A DNA stretch of 64,000 nt from Entonaema liquescens (Eukaryota; Ascomycota; Sordariomycetes; Xylariales; Xylariaceae): assembly GCA_902805475.1 (NCBI GenBank), contig CADCSX010000025.1:1178001-1242000 (forward strand), given 5' to 3'. The position numbers and the translations under genes are program-made. The notes below the pieces were generated by a model. That model was not told the origin of the DNA. It saw nothing but the letters and a program-made list of their open reading frames with translations, and did no database searches. Below are positions 20,936 through 32,200 of this stretch, piece by piece; the stretch's first letter is position 1; the number at the start of each line of letters is the position of its first letter.

Positions 20936-23143
20936 CCTCGATACTCTGATGCGCCCTAGCTGGCGCAGTGCCGTCGATATCCAAGCCGTACACCTATCAC
21001 CACGATGCGGTCTAGAATGACGTGTCCTGTCTCTGGGCAGACTTGGCCACGTCGAGATCTCAGCAACAACCAGAAAACGATCCAGACATTCCGACCGGGC
21101 TGTTTTATCGGTATTTGTCTGCGGCCACGGGTGGGATTATGAACTTGAGACGGGGACGCGATCGGATAATATGCGGCGAGCAAAGCCGAGACATGTGTCT
21201 CGTGGGTTTATTAAACCTGAGGCGGAAAATGACTAAGGGGGATTAAAATCTTTACCACTCCCGGATGATTTGCCCAGGGATCCAAGGGTGAGGGTCCAAG
21301 GGGATCGCCAGCGGCTTAAGGGCGATAGGCAAAGCTTAATTCGCAGAGCATATAAAGGGACGTGATAATAATAGGTTATGGCGCAAGAACCAGGATAGAT
21401 GATCGTCATGGTGCATCAGTGTCCCTGATATTCAACATAGATTAAGGCTCGGAGGAGAGCCGCCCGCAGCTTAACACGGTTTCCCTTTGGCCGCAATCGG
21501 GTCGAACCCCAAGACAAGCCATCTCCCTACACGTCTATTGGATCCCAAATCAAAATATCCCGAGCATATCTTGATAATCTACCACGCACGCTTTTCCTGT
21601 ATCTCAAACAGTTACACTGTTCTCCGGCAGTTCTCGGTAGTCCCGAAAGTAACCATCGACTTATCTTCGGATGGGCCGCTTCGGATATTAAAAGATCGCA
21701 GATTCTAGTATTGGTTATATATCTCCAACTGCAACGAAAGTCCCAGACATGTGAAAATGGTCTTTCGCCTATGCGGTTTCTTATAAACTCGATAATAACG
21801 ACGGACCTCGTGATTAGGAGAACGCGTGTAGATCTCAGGTAAGTAATATCTATATGTTGGCACTGCTAACTCTCCCTCCCGCGTTTTAATTCGAACAGGC
21901 CTATCAGTCCGAATAGATTGATATTGGGTCACTCTATCTAATCTTGCTTACGGCTTCAACTTTTCTGTATGAATTTAATGGAATGCAGCCTGACATCATG
22001 GTGTGTGTGTGTGTGCTCCTTTGGAAATACTCTAAGCGCGCTGCTCCAATGCCGTTAACCCCTAGAATAGAATAATGCGGAATCTGAGGCTCTCTTTACC
22101 ACATATGCCCCAGAGTAACACAAGCGAGTCTACTTGCGTGAAGAGCACGAAAGCACCTAGTCCTCTTAGAAGCCTGCGGTTAAGTAGTGATTTATAAAGT
22201 AGATAGGAGCAACTAGGATAAGCAAGTATTGCATGTTTCCAATGCTTCATATCAAATAGGAAGATCTCGGTACCCGTCGCGCAACACCTATCCAGTTCCC
22301 CGGACGAGCGAACGTCCGGCTCTGCGGCGCCGGACTACTGCCGGCCGGGCTTGCTGTAGATCTGCTCCTTTTCACTTCTTATAGATATACACGGCACACT
22401 CGACTACCGGTAAAACGTACAGAGAGCGGGGCGGATGGGAACTACACGATCAAATCATATGCCTAGCTTCTTTTGGAATGTGCTCGTCTACTAACCCTAA
22501 ACACCGTTAATATGCTCTCGAAGGAGTGGGGGTGCTGTTCCTAGTCATCGTCTAACAGACCAATTAATGAATAAGGGCGTTCCAAATATGGTATTAATCA
22601 TGATGATAGTCGCTAATAGTCATTATCCTAAATATCAACTCGGTCGAAATCTTCATCGTTATAAAAGAACCGAAAGATAGTAATAGTGTATCACCTTTAC
22701 ATGGTGAAGCAATTAGCTAGCATCACAGCTAGTAACATATCCAAAACATATAGCCCGGGTATGTAACGTGGTGGAAACCCCCGAAAAGCGCAACTCATTA
22801 AGTGAACTTTCTACTCACAAAAGGCCCCATGGTAGTATACCTTCTGCTGTCTATCCTTAGGAGTTTTCATGAGCCCCTTAAAAGATCAACTGCATAATAA
22901 GTAAAATAGGACATAATGTATCATACCAGTTCCATATTACAATAAAAACAAGCCCCCTGGCTATGCCCAGGTATCTACATCTATTCCAACACAGCCAGCG
23001 AGGCAATCCTTTATCCCTAATTCCAGCCGGATTCTAGCCCTATTCTGAGTGCTGTGTTGTGTGTGCTGAATACAAGGGTATCAGAACATCAATAACCCCG
23101 AACCATATTCAGTTTACCAGTATAACCAACCCTCTTTTACGAA
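20936..23143. other. Intergenic region
   Basis: 2.2 kb with no supported gene. A short (GT)n run lies at about 22001-22014. A GC-rich segment around 22290-22360 contains a frame ending in PDYCRPGLL, too short to call. It includes the cutinase promoter (proximal to 20936) and the helicase 3' end. Confidence 0.45.
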
Positions 23144-25579
23144 TCAAGAACTCAAAACGCCATCCAGATCGCCAAACTTCTCACGGAGAAATTCCTGAAC
23201 TTCCTGGTTCCCACCTAGCCCGGCTAACAACCCCCTTGCATCACCCTCGATTTTCAGACCCTGAAGCCCAGTAGCACGCGATAGGGCCACGTATACTTGA
23301 CCCTCTTCAAACGCCTTCGACAAATTGACAATGACACGATCCAGCGTCAACGATTGACTCTTGTGAATCGTCATCGCCCAAGCGGGTGCCAGGGGAATTT
23401 GCGTTCGCATGAGCAAGCTGTAAGGTCTCGTATCGCCAAGCTCTGAGACAGAGCAGTTCGCATAGATAGTCCGGACCAGACCATTGTGAAACCGTACTAT
23501 CGGCCACGTCTTATACTTAACACCAGGGCTATCTATGAATCTTCTGATCTGGCCCTCTTTCATCAACGCATCATCGCCGAATATCTTGTTCTCTGGATCC
23601 TTGTTGCTAGACTTAGCCTGTGGTAGCTTTTTGACGTCGTACTTTTCGAATCCGCAGATGATACCCTGGCTGCCGTTGCACAAACCCAGCTGCAAATCTA
23701 AATTGACGAGCAAGACTACGAGCATGCCCTTTTTGAGTTGCACGCATTCGTCGAAACGGTGATCGTCGAGTGCGCGTAAGGGACCTTCTGTTTGAACGTC
23801 GTTCGCTTTCCTCATTCCTTTCCAGCCCAGGTGCGGATGAGCGGCTTGCTGCCATACGAAGTTGTCGTAGCACCAATAAACATGGTTTATAGTTTTCAGT
23901 CTATCGAATTCACGCTTGTTGACGTTAAAAACTTCCTCCCGTGTGGCGAATAGCTTAGTAGCATGGTGTACCATGCATTTGTGGTCCATCAAGAGATTCG
24001 TATCGGCAGGGCTGAGTACTCGCCCAATCCTACACTTTTGCAATATGCGAATAAAGGTCTCATCACTCTGTCGGTGAATGGTGTTGAGGTGGACATGGAC
24101 GAAATTGCATTCTGCCCAAGCCTTGCTCCTAAAAGCCCATTTATCTTCGTCGCGATATTCACCGTGCCGCTTGCAAACGTGAACCTTTCCATTAACGGTC
24201 ATTTTCTCGACAAGGCCACATCCGCAATGGATACAGTGCTGAAAAGGCTTCACAGGAGGAAGTTGGCAAAAGTCGCCTGTCACAACTATCTGGACTCCTC
24301 CAAACGCAGGTTGAGTACTCATGTATGACTTATGCCGTGCCGTTTTCATGACCTCGTTCAGCCTCTCAAAATGCAGGTTTTCCACCATGCTAATCTCGTC
24401 GATGACGAGGACATCCGTTTCCTTGAATCGTTTGTACACGAACCTCCCATGCGCTGCCGCTTTCAACTCTTCCAATGTGCGCTTATGGTGGTCTGGAGTC
24501 CATCCTGCGTAGGTCCAAGTGGTGGATCCGTTCACTTGTAATGCTGCCCGACCAGTTGGCGCAAGAATGCGGACATTCTTGCCCATCTGTTGGAGGCGCT
24601 TCGTAAAGGCTTTCAGTACTGTCGACTTACCACAACCAGCGGAGCCGGTGTAGAACACATTCTGGCCACTTGCTATTAAGTCAACCAGGCGCGCCTGTTC
24701 CGGACACAGCGGAGGTTCCTCCACCTGAACGGGATTTGCTACGTTCTGCTTGCTAGGCGACACCGGAGAAGAGGGTGGAAATATTGGTTCCTGACTTGAC
24801 ATACTCGAACCATGGGTTATAGGTGCACGAAAGCTACGTATTGGACTTGACGAAGGCTGGACAAAAACAGGAGATGAGGTGGGCCCTCTTGTCTGAGAAG
24901 ACATTCCTACAAAGCGAGACCTCTCCATGGAATCAGGTACCGAGCTCGGAGTGAGAAACGAGTTATTCCTTGGAGATGATAATGTATAAGTGTGGTAAGA
25001 TCTCTTCTTAGGGGTGGCTATAGTCTTCTGTCGAGGTTCAGTTGTTGAGTCGGGAGTTTCGTCGTCATCACTAAGTAAGCTAACCACTTCTACGTGACTT
25101 TGTGCTTTGCGTCGCTTTGTGGCGTGTTGAGTAATTTCTTGAGGCTCTGTATTGCTTGAACTCGGCTGGGATGAAGAATAAACTGAAATGTACTGTTGAG
25201 GTGGAAGCGATGTTGCTTGGGGGTAGGCTTCGTAAGAGTAAGGATATTGAGGTAGAGTTGAATGAACAGAGGGAGAGAATTGGCAATCTGTATATGGTTT
25301 CTCATAAAAATTCGGTAGGGTTGAAGGCGACGAGGGAGGTTGTGATAGGGGTAACTGAGGGTTGGGCCATAGCTGTATTTGCTGTGGCTGTTCTATGGGC
25401 GGTAGTTGGATGTGGGACGACGATTGATTTTGCGATAAGGAAAGTAGTTGAGGAGATATATGCAGTTGATCAGATTCGGGCTGCGATACTGCATCGCCTA
25501 AGCTTGGGTCTGTACCTATGATTGGAATATTAGCAGTTGGCATTTTGATGGTATCTGTTGTATAGTTAGTAGCTAACAC
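23144..25579 (-). CDS. PIF1-family ATP-dependent DNA helicase
   Basis: Single-exon gene of 811 residues. The first 290 residues are Ser/Pro/Gln-rich and disordered. The helicase core follows: Walker A GSAGCGKSTVL (about 307), PTGRAA motif, Walker B DVLVIDEISMV (about 360), motif III GDFCQLPPV (about 440), and motifs V/VI AMTIHKSQSLTLDRV (about 736) and VYVALSRATG (about 762). This is superfamily 1B, 5'-3' unwinding, typically acting in genome stability at G-quadruplexes, telomeres and mitochondrial DNA. Odd: between motif III and the WAFRSKAW segment is an insertion with CIHCGC and, about 15 residues on, CKRH, which looks like a small zinc-binding loop. Fungi often carry more than one PIF1-like gene, so orthology to yeast Pif1 or Rrm3 is not claimed. 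Confidence 0.9.
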   Translation of the reverse strand: MLATNYTTDTIKMPTANIPIIGTDPSLGDAVSQPESDQLHISPQLLSLSQNQSSSHIQLPPIEQPQQIQLWPNPQLPLSQPPSSPSTLPNFYEKPYTDCQFSPSVHSTLPQYPYSYEAYPQATSLPPQQYISVYSSSQPSSSNTEPQEITQHATKRRKAQSHVEVVSLLSDDDETPDSTTEPRQKTIATPKKRSYHTYTLSSPRNNSFLTPSSVPDSMERSRFVGMSSQTRGPTSSPVFVQPSSSPIRSFRAPITHGSSMSSQEPIFPPSSPVSPSKQNVANPVQVEEPPLCPEQARLVDLIASGQNVFYTGSAGCGKSTVLKAFTKRLQQMGKNVRILAPTGRAALQVNGSTTWTYAGWTPDHHKRTLEELKAAAHGRFVYKRFKETDVLVIDEISMVENLHFERLNEVMKTARHKSYMSTQPAFGGVQIVVTGDFCQLPPVKPFQHCIHCGCGLVEKMTVNGKVHVCKRHGEYRDEDKWAFRSKAWAECNFVHVHLNTIHRQSDETFIRILQKCRIGRVLSPADTNLLMDHKCMVHHATKLFATREEVFNVNKREFDRLKTINHVYWCYDNFVWQQAAHPHLGWKGMRKANDVQTEGPLRALDDHRFDECVQLKKGMLVVLLVNLDLQLGLCNGSQGIICGFEKYDVKKLPQAKSSNKDPENKIFGDDALMKEGQIRRFIDSPGVKYKTWPIVRFHNGLVRTIYANCSVSELGDTRPYSLLMRTQIPLAPAWAMTIHKSQSLTLDRVIVNLSKAFEEGQVYVALSRATGLQGLKIEGDARGLLAGLGGNQEVQEFLREKFGDLDGVLSS

Positions 25580-27002
25580 CAGGTAGCTTAAGGCACAAAT
25601 AGGGCAGTGTAGTGGTGAGTAGTGTGCGGTAGTGTGGTCTTACCCAAGTCATTAGACATGTTTTACCTAAATACAGTACCTAGGCCTAAAAGCTTATAAG
25701 GTTCAACTAGATAAAGTACATGTATGTATCGAGCCGACGGGAAGGTTGCAATGCATGCAAGTGACTACTTCTTCCTGCAGGTGGACCAAGTAAAGAGGTC
25801 AAGTGCCAGAGCACATCTGGGGTAGTTTCCCCCTGATAGGTAAATTGTTGGCTAATGGAAGCTTGACGCGCTTCCCTGCAGCGCGTCGCGATTAAAAAGG
25901 AGGTGGGGTTTGTGGTACCTATTTGTGGTACCTAAAACCTTGCAACTTGCGGGTGGTTCCCGTTTTCCCGTTGAATTGGACACTGTGGTTCTACCCACGA
26001 TCTTTTAATCTTGTTTCGTTACCTAACATGGTAATCTATTAAAGATGTACTTCTATTCTTATCGTAGGTAACTACCTAACTTTTGCATACTTGCTACCTA
26101 GGTACCTAAGTTTTAAGGTTGACGGGGTATCGTTGAGCTATGCCCACCTATCAATACCTAGGTATATTATTATGATAAGGAACCCTGTGTAAACCATGGG
26201 ATATTCACTTACACGCATTAAAACTTATGCCTCATGGAAAAAGACGCTCCCAATATTAATTATTTTACTGTATTCTTGACTATAAGTCTACCTAACACGG
26301 TGATACCTGTACACCATTTCATACCCTCCAACAACCCTTTCCTTTCGCTCTCGGAGCTTTCCAGCTAATACTGTAAATTGGGACACAGCCCCCCATCCTA
26401 TACTTAATAGCACCACCCCCTTTCCCCCCTTTCTTGTCGTGATCACTTGCGTTCATCCTCCTCTCGTAACACCCCGCCCTCCTCATTCAAAAATGATATA
26501 AGGCTGGTGCGTGGTTTCTTGGGCATGTAGAATAATACACGCGGTGTTTCTTTCTCCTCAGACACCGCCTGGATTTCCCGTTACGCCTTAATAAACTCCA
26601 TCCTTAAAAGACAAGACAAAAAAAAACAGAAAAAAACAAAAAAGGCAAATAACAAAAAGAAGAAATTTTCAGAAGAAAAAAAGACTAGAACGATCCGATT
26701 GATATCCCATGTTACTAAACGTAGATAGTTTTTATGCTCCAAAATTTGAAATTCCGAGTTGTTTGGTCGTTCAAAATGGACTAGGGCGCGAGTGCTCCTC
26801 GCTCGTATGTAAATGTAATGATCTGCCTCGCAACCCGCGGGCTAAGTATGTTGGGTATCCTTCCAACAATATACAGAAGAAAACCCAAGGTCCGCGTGTG
26901 GACAGGAGTGGTCATGGTAATAATAAAGATGTATAGTTTAGTTGTGACTCGATACGAGTTTAAAAAGTAGGTAGATATTTATGTGGAAGTGATCCCACGT
27001 TA
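25580..27002. other. Intergenic region
   Basis: 1.4 kb with several TACCTAGGTA-type palindromic motifs (26095-26165) and an A-rich run at 26615-26690. That run is T-rich on the strand of both flanking minus-strand genes. No gene supported. Confidence 0.45.
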
Positions 27003-29223
27003 CTACCTTAATCCGCTGAAGTCGACCTCGGGATTTATGTGGCCAAGTCCCAGGGTATTCATCGAAACGCTTTCCGAATTCGCTCGCTGGAGCGCATGGA
27101 AGTCGCCCACGGTTCGAGGTATTTGCGACGGTTGGTGTTGATGTTGTGGGTGCATGATGAAGCTATTCGTTCTCTGTTGAGGTTGCCGATGTAGCATGTT
27201 GTTCATCATACTAAACTGTGGATTTTGTGGTAAGCTCTGTTGTTGGCTCATGCCTGACATCTGGGTTGGTTGGTTTAAGCCGTGGCTTAAGTTTGTGTGC
27301 ATATCTGTTTGCATCGTATTTCCCATACTGTGATTCTGGTTCATACCATGTGATAGGCCATGATGTTGGTGCTGATGTTGTAGATGAGGTTGCTGCGGAT
27401 TCAAAGGCGCTTGCTGATTGAATGAATGTTGTGACGACTGTCCCATCGGACTCATTATATCAGGGATCGAGTTGAAGTCGTTGTTGTGGTAATCCACGCC
27501 TGGAGACATAACCGGCGGCGAACTAACAATAGGGAAAGGCGACTTCATATCGTCACCGCTGTTAGAGTGAGCCGAGTCTGTCCCGATATCCTGGATGTGC
27601 TGCATGCTACCCGGAGTGTACGGCTCGGTCTTGAAATCAGTCATCATCGGAGGCTGGGCCATACCGGCATTGCCGAATCCATCGAATATATCGATGTTTT
27701 GCATGCAAGCATTCTCAGGGGCACGCTGGAGAATCGGATTGGCCAGGCGGGGCAAGACATCGTGAACTTTATTCAACAAAAGCGGGAGGAAATGGTGGTC
27801 TCCATTGCGAAGGACAGATAGAAGCTGCAAAAGTGAGTTAAGTTGCTCCCGAGGACCCATGCTGAAAGGATCGCCAGATGAAGGCAAGATTGATAGGACG
27901 TCGATCAAAGCAGATGAGATTTCCAGTAACTTCGCCACAAGAGGCGTTCCTAGTAATTCGGTGCTCTGAGTCTGGAACTGAGACGTCATCGACATTAGAT
28001 CTCGCGACATGTCGATAGGGTATTGCAGTTGCATCTGATCCTGGCTGCCTTGGGGGACACAACCATTTTGCATGTTCAAATGCCACGTAATCGTCTTAAG
28101 CCATTGCTGGTTTGCCCGTAAATCGGAATCCTGGACGTTCATATACGGCGGGATCATATCCGAAAACTGCTTCTGTAAGGCGCTGAGGTAGGATGGTGAT
28201 GACTCGTTGCGAGTCTTATTCCAGATGGTAATAAACATATCATCGAACGGCCTATAGAGATTTACCAATACTAGGTATCCATTTAGCTGATGCGCAAGCG
28301 GATCCGTAGGATCATCAGTTATAGTGGGAAGACTGATAGAAGCCTGAAGCGTCAGGGGTCGGCCACGCTGCAGAGCATATGCCCTTTTAGATGTTAGTTT
28401 CAGTAACGCCAAGCGTAACTTATTCATAATGTAGGGGAAATTACCTTTCAGTCACAAACAGAAGCCAATAGAGACGTCGTCGTCGCGAAGCCTCAATATT
28501 GTCATACTGCAAATAAGTCTCCTCCTTGTTCATTCCAATAATATGAGCCAAAGTCGTGGCCTCTCGGAGATAGTACCAGGCCTTGTCGTGCATGTCAAGG
28601 GCGTAATGGGAACAGAACAAGAAATAACTGGTGCAAAGGCTGTATAAAGTTGGCGATTCTTGATATTCGTATCCTTTTCGAACCCGAATCGTCTCTTCGA
28701 TCAAAACCATTCCAGATGCGATATTAGCTCCGGGTAAATGCTCTAGTAAAGGGTCGGCGCCAGGCACGTTCATTCCAGGTTGGAACATCATCCAAGCGCA
28801 CAAGGAAGTGACCAGACAATATGTGTCGAGATTCTGGTCAAGATACATCGATTGCTGCTCGAGTCGCTGTCGGTGAAGAATCGGCATAATCGGGTACATA
28901 TTGGCGAAGAAAAATTCGATGCATTCTTTCGCCATCTCGCTAGCCAGAAGGCCAGGAGTCGGGGATAACGTAGGACTGCATGGAGGGCTATTAATTCCAT
29001 TCAGTCGGCTCTGAACTTTTGCTGAAAGACTAGTCTGTCGCTGGGTCTCGCGGAGTTCACTAATAACCTTCGCTCTCGATCCCTTGGGTCCTTTCTTCTG
29101 GGGGATCGCATTGTACGTGCAGGTGAGTTGAGCCGAAGCACAGTTACGGCATGGGTTGATGCCATCGCACTTTACTTTTCGTCGATGACAAGCATCGCAA
29201 GCCCGTTTTACAGCCTGCGACAT
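27003..29223 (-). CDS. col-26: Zn2Cys6 transcription factor, COL-26/BglR (AmyR-like) type
   Basis: Two exons, 29223-28445 and 28383-27003, give 719 residues. The 61-nt intron starts GTAATT, holds a CTAAC branch site and ends AAAAG; joining gives VTERAYALQRGRPLTLQ, a segment typical of fungal_trans-domain regulators. The Zn2Cys6 cluster is complete at Cys9, 12, 19, 25, 28 and 35, followed by the basic linker QKKGPKGSRAK. The fungal_trans domain spans roughly 100-330; the C-terminus is Gln/His/Met-rich and disordered. The start at 29223 is preferred because it puts the zinc cluster at the very N-terminus; an in-frame ATG exists 31 codons upstream. Known relatives control starch, maltose and glucose-sensing responses and plant-biomass enzymes. 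Orthology is by recognition of the cluster and linker, not by a computed tree. Confidence 0.8.
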
Positions 29224-32200
29224 GTTGTCGTTCGTATCTCTTAGTTTGCCGAGACTAAATAAATTGAAATTCCAATAAACTGGACGCAGTCGAAATGCGC
29301 CACTCTGATATGTCACACGCCGTCTTCTTCAATTACTTCCAAATCCAGCCTGTCCAATGTTTGCCAGGCTTGTGTGGAGAGCGTATGCTGGGACACGGGA
29401 GTATTTGCGGAGAGAATCTGGAGTGAAGCAACTGCACAAGCGTGCTTAATCGGCCCGTCGCTCAAAGAAAAGGCGGAGGGATCACGTTCATTGGGAAAAC
29501 GCGGGGATTCGAGCGTCCGGGGTCGTCGAAGTGGGTAGGCCGACCTGTTGGTCACTAACACGGACGTACTAAGATAGAAAAGAATGGCAATGGTTGACTT
29601 TTGTCACGATGATTTAGAATGAGAGGTTTTGGAAAGATAGAAAAGAGATGGTTCGTCGAAGGCAAAGTCACGACACTAGAACAACAAAGAAAACCGGGAA
29701 GAAGAGGGAGCAAATAGCCAGGTAAGAGAAAAAAGATGGGGATAGGATGGGGCGGGATGGGATGGTGGATAGCGAACGGGTCAAGCTAAGACTGAAAGAC
29801 AGAAGAGGGTTCCCCGGCTAGTAGGAACTAGTAGGAAGGGGAAAAGGGAAATGAGAGCGGCTTAAGGGCCCTAAGAAGGCTAAGAAGACCTAAAGGCAGG
29901 GTTGGCAGGGCACAGAGGCAAGAAGACGAGACAGGAACCTGGCAAGGACTGGCGAGGATGGGCGAGGATGAGAAAAACAACACTGTGAATGGTCGATGTT
30001 ACTATCCTGACTCGGGCTAGCAGCACCGAAAGAGGTAAACGTCTCCGGCGAATGGCGTTGTGTTCTGGTATAAGAAATGAGTAATAGTAATATTAAGTAG
30101 AATACACCATCTCCAGACGAAGAGTGACGCTAATACTGTTCTGTCCCTGGCGAGCCTTGGCGAAATAACAAGGACGACACTGTGTGGCTGTACTATGTAT
30201 GTTACTACCTATGTTACTATGTGTATGTATGCTGTCTATGCTGTCTGGCTGTACGGGAGAGACAATGACTTGTGTCGAGTTATTAAATCTGTCTCGCAGC
30301 CACCGACATCCTCCTATCCGCTTCCATCCCATCCAACATCCGTAGCGCCCCCCAGCGTCCCCCAGTTTGACCAGTACCGTAGGTAACGCAGTAGTAAAAC
30401 TGTCCCTAACCTCAGAATGGAAACCTTTCCGAAGGGTGACGAGGCGGCAGTGAACTGATCTGTAGAGCAATATGCATGTGAAGCATTAAAATATAAAAAT
30501 ATATATGTAATTTAACAACGGCCGGAGTATGCATCTTCTAATTGGCCACTTATTGAGTTCACCAAATGCCTCAGGAGCGTCAATCGCAGGCATGTCAACA
30601 GCGTATCGTAGCGGATAAACGAGAGGAGAAAAACAAAGGCACGCACGTATCAAGAGAAAGACTTTGCTTGCTAGGGGCGAGACCTGGGGAATGTCCAGGA
30701 TGCTGACGACGAAACCGGGTCACCAGCGATAACCTCAGCATAACCTCAGCACGTCAAAAGCTCGTGTTCTACTTTACACGATACTGTAATACTCTATGAT
30801 CATGATATTAAGTCTACTCTCGGAAGCAAAGAGAATCAAGCTGAGTTGTGGCTTACGACTACTTCTGCACCGAGCGCTTCAAAGAGCGACCCCCAAAAAT
30901 GGATAATATTAGCCTACCATATTATTTTAAACGTTGTATAATAGGCACTAACCTAGCAGGGAGTTGAGGCTGTCTGATCGCTAGGATGAAAATAAAAATG
31001 AAAATAAAAAAAAGCGGGCATGTTACTTGACATCGAGGGTTTCTAAAGAGGATTCGAACACCGTTCCTGTAACCGTTCTCCTTCCCTTTGACGTTGAACA
31101 AACCTCGCCTACTCCGCTACCATCTTCGTCCACAGGGCTGTGCCATTGGGGACCGGATGAAGGAACCGGCTTGTTTCTTATTCTTCGTACCTCCGTATAC
31201 TTACACACAGAGATATGAGGCTGACCACATACGGAAGCACTGTTTACAAACTCCTGTACGGCAGATGAAATGCTAAAGAAAAAAATGGGGGTCACCAACC
31301 GATCGATAGATCAACTGAGAAATGCCCGCAAATTTACAAATTTACAGGAGAATTGTCCAAGTGCCAGCGTCACAAAACGCGACCTTTTGTGGCACTCTAC
31401 AATCAACGCAACGCAACGCATCGGCCGAGCTGCTGGAATGTCCGTCTGCATAGAACAAATCGCTAAACATTCTTCGAATAAGAAAAAAACAAGAGGCATA
31501 TACAGTATCCTGCAGTTTAGATTAATAGCCGTTCTTGGACATCCCGATAGGCAGTCGAAGCGAAAGAGTTGTACCGAATGGATGTCGCCATCTTCTTTGT
31601 AGGCGTTGATCTCCCGGGCTTCCTGACGAAGCCAAAACGAGAAGTACCAAAAATAGCCTTAGAACTAGTTTGAGAGTACCGCAAGAGCCAAGATGCTACG
31701 TTGTATGCAGGCAGTTGGTTGCCTCGCTGTTATTGGTGGGTGGCCAAGTGATCGCCCAGCATTACTCGATATGCAAAATGCGAGGGAAAACAAGATAGAA
31801 TATTCTTTGGATGTCTTCCCGTTTATCCGAGTATCTTTTTAGAATGAGATAACGGCCGTCTTATTAGTCAAAGATGACATAGTAATGCTTTATCGTAAGT
31901 ATCATAATGTCTAAAAGCCTTGATGAATCAAATCGACTCTGACAATATTGTGGTATCTCACGTAGGGCTGGAGCTTTGCATAGACTTCTTAGCAGTCATC
32001 AGCAGTCACCCACCCACATCTTCCCCCACCATACCCTAATGTAAATAAGCCGCCTCTCCCCGTTAGCATTGTCAAGGTTCACCTTAAGATTATTCATCCA
32101 TCGAGGATCGTGACATCTAACAGCCAGGGTCGGTATTGAAACGGGTAAGTCGAACTCCAAAGACGACAATAAAAGTAACGGGTAATCCCATAATAAGAAA

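Noticed and set aside
22290..22360. GC-rich frame ending PDYCRPGLL, faintly like a chitin-binding (CBM18) domain end
   Set aside because: Too short, only one cysteine, no exon structure around it.
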